In this document: positions 56,893-64,000 of the stretch, one piece after another
Position numbering within the stretch: the first letter of the stretch is position 1
Layout: every line of letters starts with the position of its first letter
DNA from: Progne subis subis
Lineage: Eukaryota > Chordata > Aves > Passeriformes > Hirundinidae
Assembly (NCBI GenBank): GCA_022316685.1
Contig: JAKJHU010000650.1
Span: forward strand, 62,001 to 126,000
Direction: 5' to 3'
Length of the DNA: 64,000 bases
Made by a program: the position numbers and the translations under genes
The notes under the pieces: model-generated
The model's input: only the letters and a program-made list of their open reading frames with translations
Database searches by the model: none
What the model was told of the DNA's origin: nothing

Positions 56893-59130
56893 ATTCCCCA
56901 AAAGACTCCAAAGGCACTCAGAAGGGTGAATTGGTGCATCCTGTGGTGTGTGAACAAGACCAAGTCAAAGGTAAAGTTTTGTATCAAAGTTTTTTAAGAC
57001 AGAGGTAGTGAACCAGTGTGAAACGTCAGTTCTTCCCATATCTGCATCTGGTGGGTTTCAGCCTGACTTCTGCCACCTTAAGGAAATGCATTTAGCTAGT
57101 AGAGGTTGTGTCAGCGGGTTATAGAGCAGTAATCCCTGGTGCTACTGGGAAAGACGTGTTTCTAAACAGGTTTAGCCATACTGATCCTGGGTGCATAGCA
57201 TTGCTATCATGTCCTGCTCTGTTGTTATTGTGGCCCTGAAAGCCTTTGGGGTGCTTCTGTTCCTTCTGCTGACGGTCAAGTGCCAGCGCTTTGCAACGTC
57301 TCCTATGAGAAACAGTGTCAAGGCTGAGCTGCAAAAGAAGAAAACTTTCCGTGCTGCAGGTCCACCTATTTATCTAACTTAATGCTTAGTATTGTTAAGT
57401 GATATTTTCATATGTAAAATGTGTCTTGCATTGTTCACTTAACAGAAAAAAAAAGCAGTGCTTGGCTTAGAAGTACCATGCTTTGTGTGGGTTGTGTTGT
57501 GTTTTAATGAATTTAGCATTGCCTGCACACAGCATCATCCTGATAACATTTTCTGTTTGTTGTATTAACAGGACAACAGGATGTTTCTGCAAGTGAGGAG
57601 ATAAAAACTGGGTCAGATTCCCAAGGCTCCTGCATGGAAATAGAAGGTACTCCTCGTGTCTTGAAATCAAAAAGCAAGATTAACAAGCAAAAACACTGAC
57701 GTAGAATCGTGGAATCATAGAATGTCTGGGAGTGAAGGGACCTTAAAGATCATCTAGTTCCAACCCCCCTGCCATAGGCAGGTACACCTTCTACTAGGCC
57801 AGGTTGCTCCAAGCTGCATCCAACCTGGCCTTGAGCGCTTCAAGGGATGGGGCATGCTCTCTATGTGTCCCTGGGATTGCAGTGAGTCCCGGTGAAGAGC
57901 CATGCTTGGAGTGATATACACATGGGATTTCGTGCTAAATCCCAGAAAGTTCCGTAACTTCAAGGCTCTGCTCTGAACTAGAGCCCCTTGGATTTCCTTG
58001 GACAGCTTTTTTATTTGTACTCGTGGAGGAAAAGATCCTTTTCCTCTGCCAGTGTTTTTAATGGCAAGATTTCTAGTGGGTGTTAATTTTATGTCCATTC
58101 TGAAAAACCTTACTCCTTATCTTTTTATCAAATTTATTCAGATCCGCTGTTGAACCAAGAAGACACAAGAGAAGCTGAGATACCTTTGATTTGTGGTGCA
58201 GAGGAAAAGGAAGAGGCAAAAAGAAGAAGAGGGAGGTGAGCCTGTTACAAAACAGATGGAGACAGAGAATGCTGCAGGACTGATGTTATCCTTTTCTGTT
58301 GTGAGGAAACATGGAAAGGGCACATAAAAGTGCTTTTCTTCCTAAGGAAAAAACTTGTGTTGTCTTATCTTTGAGTGTAGTTTTGGTATATTGGACTTGG
58401 ATTTGTATAAGAAGCTAAGTGCAAAAAAGTGCCCACCCAGGTTCAAAAGTGGCATTTTTAAATACTCTTCTCATTTTTGGTTTTTTGCATTTGAGTGCAT
58501 AATGCTAATTAAACAACCAATTTACGTCCATGTAAGTATCCTTTTGATCACATTTGCTAGAAGCATTCAGAGTACTTAAAATAAATGGGTATGATAGTGA
58601 GATTATTAATAGAGATTTAACTACAGAGTAACTAGAACTCGTAATTCTAAAGAAGAAACCAATATTTGGAGTGAGAATGCAGAGTCTTCTGAAGCAGTAA
58701 TTTTTTTTTATGGGAGTAAAATATATGAAACCTTGGGAACGCTTCTGCAAGGAGATGTAGAAGTTTAAGGTGTTGGGTGCCTCTGAGAACCCTGCAAACA
58801 TCTCACCATTTGTAAAGGCACATGGTTATATGAAAAATAATGTATTATGTCAATAATTCTCTAATTTTGAAGTAACTGCAAGTTAATTATATGATCATTT
58901 GTAGAGCCCAAGGATTACTTTTACAGGTCCAAATTAAAATGCAGGCATGATTTTTATTGGAAATTCAGGTCAATACTAACTGTGTTGTCCTAATTATGAA
59001 GGTCTTTTCTCAGCAACATTGACACCAACTTACTTGCAGACCTGCAGCAGCAATATTGACAATTTTCTTCATTGCAAACCCAGGTTAATAGAACCTCTTT
59101 GTTCATATACAGCTAAAGAATATTTCCCTT

Positions 59131-59167
<37 letters not shown>

Positions 59168-60694
59168 CAATTGCCTGTCCAAGTTGAGACTAATCACATC
59201 TCCTTGTTATCATTTGTGTTAACGGTATTGGTTTTGTGCTGTGTTAATGATGATGAAGGTAGGCTTGATATAATTCTTATGTTCAGGTAAATGGTACCAC
59301 ACTTACCTCAGTTGCTAGCCCAAGTTATACAATGCAGGCTCACTCTGATTGCAAATACCAATGTCATTATGTCAATCTCCTCCAAATAGAAATTATTTAC
59401 ATATTATTTTATGCATCATCACAACTAAATTGGACAAAATGTACCTTCTTTATTTGCACATTTTCTCCTCTTTACTACTTTAGTGTCACGACAGCTAGGG
59501 ACTACAATTTAGTTCTTGGAAGAGAGATTGTATTTCAACATCTGTTCTACTTACTATTAAAATATGCAATGTTAGGGAACAGCAGGTCATGTCAGAAAAA
59601 GGTTGTTCTTGGCACCTTTCCTTTTCCTGCCCTTGATTTAAAAGTTTCAAATACAAGTAAAAAGTTTTGCTAAATATTTTGGAACTTGTTCCTCCCTGGG
59701 GTCTCAGCTGTTGATACTGTGCAGGATTCATCTGATGCAAAGCTTGTTGAAGTCCAGTGGACTATCAATTTAAGTGATTTTTGGTAAGTTCCGTGATAAG
59801 AGGAGATGTGTTGAGTCTGCATGCAGGATAACAGCATAAATATTCTGTCCAGCTTCTTCCAAATGTACTGTCTTTGGTGCAAGGAAAATAAATGGGTGCT
59901 CTTGCAGAGCAGGAGCAGAGAAGGAAATAAAGCCTTTCCCTGCCTTGTTGCATTCTTATGGGTATAGGCACCTTTGTAGCTCATCTTGCTAGACGCTTCT
60001 TGTTCTGGTGGGCACAAATTCTGCCACATGGGTTTTGAAAGTTTGCCATAAAGTGAAGTGGGTCTGGACAAAAAGAGGATTAAAAAAAAAAAAAAAAAAA
60101 TCCGCTGCAGTTCAGACTGATAAAATAAGCTATATTTCCTAAAGTGAGACTCCTCTTAATGGAAAGAGATTACCTGACATTAAAAAGAGATTTAATATGT
60201 GACATTATTTTCTGTAACCCAAGTGCTACCTCCTAAAGTAATTCAGCTGAATAGTTTTCCAGCAGCACACACAGAGCGCATTGACACAGGATGTAATACT
60301 GTATTTTTGTCTGAGAATGTGGGGAAAAGGCTAATGTAGGACTGCTAGTCCTGTTAAACAGAAATTCATGGATCTTAAGTGAGTTTGGCCCATTCTGGAT
60401 CTGTATGCATAGCCAAATGTAGCAACTCCTAAATTCCAAACTACCTGGTCTTTCTGTTCTACAGGAGATATTTTTGTGTACGTTTTCAAACTCATCCCAG
60501 AGCAAAAGGTGGCATGTAGCTGCCCCTCTCTTCTCTCTGTCTCACTGGGAGCATTAATTCCTGCGAGTCACCTGCAATCCCTTCAGTCCTCAGAACTGGA
60601 GATGCGTGAGCCACCAAAGGACCGACAAAGTCCCTTTTCCAACCTAAAGCCGGATTTCTGCTCAGTTACTGATTGCGGCTTTGAAGCGTGCTAG
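56893..60694 (+). CDS. Unidentified host gene, at least six exons
   Basis: I do not recognise the protein. Candidate exons: 56893-56970, 57572-57646, 58142-58235, 59708-59783, 60465-60508, 60594-60694 (TAG 60692-60694). Acceptors follow long pyrimidine tracts, and most donors are good (GTAAAG, GTGAGC, GTAAGT). Phases agree for exons 1-2-3 and again for 4-5-6; between 3 and 4 they do not, so an exon is missing there or two transcripts exist. The translated parts are polar and charged: SPKDSKGTQKGE, SASEEIKTGSDSQGS, then an acidic and basic stretch EEKEEAKRRRG, then SDFW-RYFCVRFQTHPRAK and a Cys-containing C-end. This suggests a disordered nuclear-type protein, which is inference only. Upstream exons are not found; ERVL C lies just upstream, probably in an intron. 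Confidence 0.5.
57241..57383 (+). other. Possible extra exon, phase unresolved
   Basis: 57294-57360 encodes RFATSPMRNSVKAELQKKKT-like sequence ending at AG|GT in phase 1, which would join correctly to the exon at 57572. But no acceptor giving the needed entering phase was found, so it is only a candidate. Confidence 0.3.
57703..57862 (-). mobile_element. CR1 LINE 3' end
   Basis: On the minus strand: GAGCAACCTGGCCTAGTAGAAGG, then GGTTGGAACTAGATGATCTT, then ATTCTATGATTC near the terminus. This is the typical CR1 3' tail. It lies in an intron of the unidentified gene. Confidence 0.9.
59133..59162. repeat. Poly(T) run
   Basis: About 29 T residues, in an intron. A similar poly(A) run of about 18 lies at 60083-60100. 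Confidence 0.9.
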
Positions 60695-60699
60695 GTATT

Positions 60700-62990
60700 T
60701 TTTCAATGGTGTGGTTTTCCGTGGAAAAAATGTCTCTTTCTTGCTGTTTAAGAGATGTGTTTCAGTTTACGTGAACTTCTGACAAACCATAGGTTATCTT
60801 CTGATTTAATTGTGCGAATTTACTGCCAGCTCATCTCTGTGTTTTGGGGCTTTTTAAAGCTTGCAGGGTCCTTCCTTTATAGCTCATTTCGCTTCACAGC
60901 TCCAGGGTCATGCTGTAGTGTGAATGCCCAAGGAGTCCCAGATCCTGGTGCTTTCAAGGTTCTGGCATGGTGGGAGCCCAGAGGAATGAAGAATCAAAAT
61001 CTTGGCAGTCACACTTCTAATATCCCATTGCCAGCAGTGAGAACCAAGCCAGATTACCCTGAAGAATATAACAATGTGAGGCACTGTGTGTTTGATGAAA
61101 AACTGCTGTTGCTTTTTCAAAATCAGTAATAAAATATCACATGTGCCAATTTATTCCCTTTTTTCCTGCTGCAACTTGAAGTTATATATTATGAGAGAGC
61201 AGCTGAAGAAAAAAGGCAAACTAAGATGCCTTTTTATTATTTTTTTTTTTTCCAGCTACTATTATGCACTCATTCTGGCTCACAAAAGAATAATGAAAAT
61301 GTATGTTTCTTATAAGATTGGGAAATATTCTCAAATCCCTTTAATAAAAACCAGAGCAAGTGGTGTTCACTGACCTATTTGCTGACTAGGTAAGCGTACA
61401 CAGTTCTAGCAGACCTTTTGGCAGTCCCTTTGTATGTACACTTGGAAGTAGTCCTGTTGTGTTGCAATGACCATGCACTCAACATTTATTTGTCAGTTTA
61501 ATCAGCACGTTCATTCCACAACACAATTTGCAGCAGACGGAAGTAAATCCCGTATTTGCGGGAACATGCAGCCAGTTTCTCCTCTGAGCCCACTCTCACC
61601 TTTGTGATTTCCAATCTCTTTCTGTCTCCCTTCATCAAGACATTTGCTATGATGATTTCCCTCACTAATCACCCTTAGAAGCCCTTTAACTCTTGGAAGG
61701 GGTAGGATATCTGTCAGAGCACTAGAAAATGAACAGTTACTGCTGTCATTTCTCTGTTTGGGCTGAAATTTTGTCATCTTGTGCCTTTTGGAACATAGTT
61801 TGAGCTTGACCTGTGATGTTTCTCCACATGAGAAGCTTATTAGAGTGATCGGGTAGGATCTTCCCCTTAACCATGAGGTCAGTCGGCTTCAGGGACAGAC
61901 TGGGGGAGGTTTCCATTGTTTGCAGTACATGTGATTTCCTTTGTCAATCTTCTGATCTAGATTTGAAGTTTGGCTCATTTCAAATTTGAAGTCTGCCAAG
62001 TTCTGTTCTAGCTAAGCCCAGTTTTGGTCAACAATCTTTGTAACATGAAGAGCTGTAACCTGTAACTTTGCAGGCAACACTTTGTCCATTCTTCACTTGT
62101 CCATTTTGCTGAAGCAGGAGTGGTAATTTTAATGGCACAATCTTGGAGAGAACTGAATGTTCCAAAACCTGGAAAAAGAGCTCTCACGTTTTATAGGTTC
62201 AGTCTCAGGCATTTATAGGCTTTTATATGCATTGGTACAGTCGTAAATAATGGCAAAATAATGACTTTGTTATCAAACAGTCAAAAATTTCAAAATGACA
62301 TTGTGCTTATGGAGAAATGAAAGAATTCTTGAGAAAGATTTTTTGGACAACTGTGATGTTTTTATTACTGATTCATGGCAATTTTATTGCTTAACCAAGC
62401 TCCTTTAATTCTTCAAGTGGAGAGAGATAAGACATTTCTGGGAAAAAAAAAAATAAAAGTCTTCTCTAAATCTTTAAATAGGTAATTTCACTTTGTTTGG
62501 AAAGAAAAGAATATTTTGGAGTGCTGTGGCTTCTGAAGATCTAATGTAAAGGTTCCAAGTTATTTTATTTGGTTGCTCAAAAAGGAGAGGAAAAAAATAT
62601 CCTGAGCTAGATATAGTGTGCTTTGTATTTGAAAAGAACCCTTACTGAATAGATCAGATGCCATTTCTGGGGGCTGTTACAGCGTATTCAGACACTAAAT
62701 ATGAAGTAGGTCTTTAAAATCCTATTCTAACAGATACTGATGAGACGTTAATTTTGAGGAACTAAGGATTTTTAGGAAAGTTAAGATAATAAGTTGCTGA
62801 ATTAGCTGAAGTAGATAGGTAATCTTTGTTCCCAGTTAACAGAAGCCGGATCTTAGATAAGCTACACCAGATCTTGTAACTCATTTCTTGTCAGGTTTAT
62901 GTTTATGTAGTTGTGCTTGTAATGAAAAACAAAATGTGGTAAATAGGACATAAGATAGCTGCAGATTTCCTGCTCAAAGGACCCATTGAA
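60700..62990. other. AT-rich non-coding DNA
   Basis: No gene, LTR or LINE recognised. Frames are short and have no family signature. This is unlike the repeat-dense left part and may be ordinary intergenic DNA after the unidentified gene. Confidence 0.45.
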
Positions 62991-62999
62991 CACAGGAAA

Positions 63000-63376
63000 C
63001 TGTAAGTTCTACCAAGGAATCATTTGTCATGAATGCATTGAAAAGGTAGAAAGGTCAGGACGAGGAAGACTCATCTTACTTCCTCATTTTGGGTGACCCC
63101 TCCCCAGAATAGACCCCCGACTCATTTTAAGAAACAAAGTACGCATGCTTAATAGCCTTTTTGCCAATTAGCATACGAAGCGAGGAATGGGAGGTGACAG
63201 GGGTATGAATATGCATTTGTATTTTGGGTATTCAACACTTTTGTAAATAAAAGGCTTTGTAATTACCTGTGAATTTCGCAGTGCGAATTAGGGAAATATC
63301 CCGCGTGCTGCCCAGCCGTAATAAACATACACTTTCTAACTTTAAACTGTTAGAGAGTTTTTGTCCGTCACAGTTG
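63000..63376 (+). repeat. LTR, plus strand (approximate left end)
   Basis: It has a TAATAAACATACACTTTC poly(A)-signal region, then CTAACTTTAAACTG and a GTCCGTCACA end at 63376. The same 3' part occurs reversed at 5320-5420. A TATA-like TAAATAAAAGG lies near 63245. No internal retroviral region was recognised to the right. Confidence 0.55.
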
Positions 63377-63684
63377 GGTATCGATACTAGATCATTACTC
63401 ATATTCTTTAATAAGTCACCTGGAGGATGAATGGGTGGTGAAGAGATTAGAAACACTGCCCATCTGATTTTAATGGCAGGGCCATTATCAGAAGACATCC
63501 ACCCCCCTCACCCCTGGAGTTACAAGAGATAAGGAAAAAACATTTGCCCAATGGCTTTCAATACATGAAATAGAATACACATTTTTTGGTTACATACCCT
63601 ACAACACTTGTACAAAATATTTGAACAATAAAAAAAAAAAAAGAACCTCCAAACTGAAACCAACAAGAAGCTTCAAAAATGACT

Positions 63685-63690
63685 TTTATT
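63685..63690 (-). terminator. Poly(A) signal of the olfactory receptor gene
   Basis: AATAAA on the minus strand, about 30 bases after the receptor stop codon. The same signal is kept at the matching place in the fragment at 19240-19412. Confidence 0.6.
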
Positions 63691-63720
63691 GCAAGTGATT
63701 TGCAGAAATTGGCCAACAGT

Positions 63721-64000
63721 TTAATGTTCCTGAAACCATCCAGTCATCAGTCTCCACACTGCACCCTTGAGCTCCTGGTTCCTCAGGCTGTAGATGAGGG
63801 GGTTCAGGGCTGGAGGCACCACTGAGTACAGAACTGACAGGGCCAGATCCAGGGATGGGGAGGAGATGGAAGGGCGCTTCAGGTAGGAAAAGGTGCCAGT
63901 GCTGACAAACAGAGAGACCACAGCCAGGTGAGGGAGGCAGGTGGAAAAGGCTTTGTGCCGTCCCTGCTCAGAGGGGATCCTCAGCACAGCCCTGAAGATC
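63721..64000 (-). CDS. Olfactory receptor (OR14-like), 3' part, runs off the window
   Basis: Odorant-sensing seven-helix GPCR of olfactory neurons. The visible 93 codons begin in the third inner loop and TM6 (IFRAVLRIPSEQGRHKAFSTC, the KAFSTC motif of receptors), continue through the third outer loop, and reach TM7 with PALNPLIYSLRN (NPxIY motif). They end with the tail KGAVWRLMTGWFQEH and a TAA at 63723-63721. The sequence resembles the OR14-type receptors greatly expanded in birds. The frame is intact to the window edge; the N-terminal two-thirds lie beyond 64000, so it cannot be said whether the gene is whole. Its 3' end was copied at 19240-19412. Confidence 0.88.
   Translation of the reverse strand, partial: IFRAVLRIPSEQGRHKAFSTCLPHLAVVSLFVSTGTFSYLKRPSISSPSLDLALSVLYSVVPPALNPLIYSLRNQELKGAVWRLMTGWFQEH

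Noticed and set aside
60755..61129. 124-codon plus-strand frame after the last exon of the unidentified gene
   Set aside because: It has no acceptor in the right phase and follows a clean stop; it is probably 3' untranslated or intergenic sequence.

Overview
The window looks like accessory, repeat-rich DNA of a songbird (Passeriformes). The evidence is a CR1 LINE with typical avian 3' ends, several avian ERVL and ERVK/alpha-like proviruses and solo LTRs, and members of three gene families that are multicopy in passerines: PIM-like kinases, heat-shock-factor-like genes and OR14-like olfactory receptors. It could be an unplaced scaffold, a sex-linked segment or an ERV-dense microchromosome region; the sequence alone does not decide. 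Genes are split by introns with GT-AG junctions, and no bacterial gene, tRNA, rRNA or CRISPR array was seen.

Layout. 1-2.9 kb is GC-rich DNA without a recognisable gene. 3.6-5.5 kb holds old minus-strand LTR sequence, one solo ERVL LTR nested in it (4390-5049). 6.2-10.0 kb is a minus-strand, four-exon heat-shock-factor-like gene, broken in exon 1 by a frameshift and a stop. 11.97-15.15 kb is a short, young provirus (minus) with near-identical 293-bp LTRs, a perfect 6-bp target duplication, an alpharetrovirus-like gag and a gamma-type env TM, with the whole middle deleted. 17.0-18.1 kb is a CR1 fragment, 19.3 kb an olfactory receptor tail fragment, and 21.0-21.8 kb a degenerate tandem array. 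22-26.6 kb is stacked LTR material with nested insertions.

27.0-31.5 kb is a minus-strand ERVL provirus (one LTR, pol and part of gag, no env), cut off by another LTR. 34.6-36.6 kb is a PIM-like serine/threonine kinase gene (plus) with intact catalytic motifs and exon lengths like those of PIM1; a decayed second PIM copy follows to about 38.1 kb. 39.8-42.0 kb repeats the ERV-like block of 23-25.3 kb. 43.6-48.0 kb holds a solo LTR, a deleted ERVL copy with a 3' LTR, and a further solo LTR. 49.25-55.91 kb is a complete-length ERVL provirus with both LTRs, a primer-binding site and a polypurine tract, disabled by stops and frameshifts.

From 56.9 to 60.7 kb at least six well-formed exons of an unidentified plus-strand host gene lie in more ordinary AT-rich intron-like DNA. 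The window ends with an LTR (about 63.0-63.4 kb) and the 3' part of an OR14-like olfactory receptor gene (minus) that runs off the right edge.

The host genes do not form a pathway. They are unrelated genes, mostly from expanded families, embedded in retroviral debris. The most unusual signals are a gag stop codon sitting inside a perfect hairpin with protease following in the same frame in two ERVL copies, a membrane-like and repeat-bearing gag N-terminus in one ERVL, an RS-rich insert in the alpha-like gag, LTR exchange between ERVLs with nearly the same pol, and the unidentified six-exon gene.
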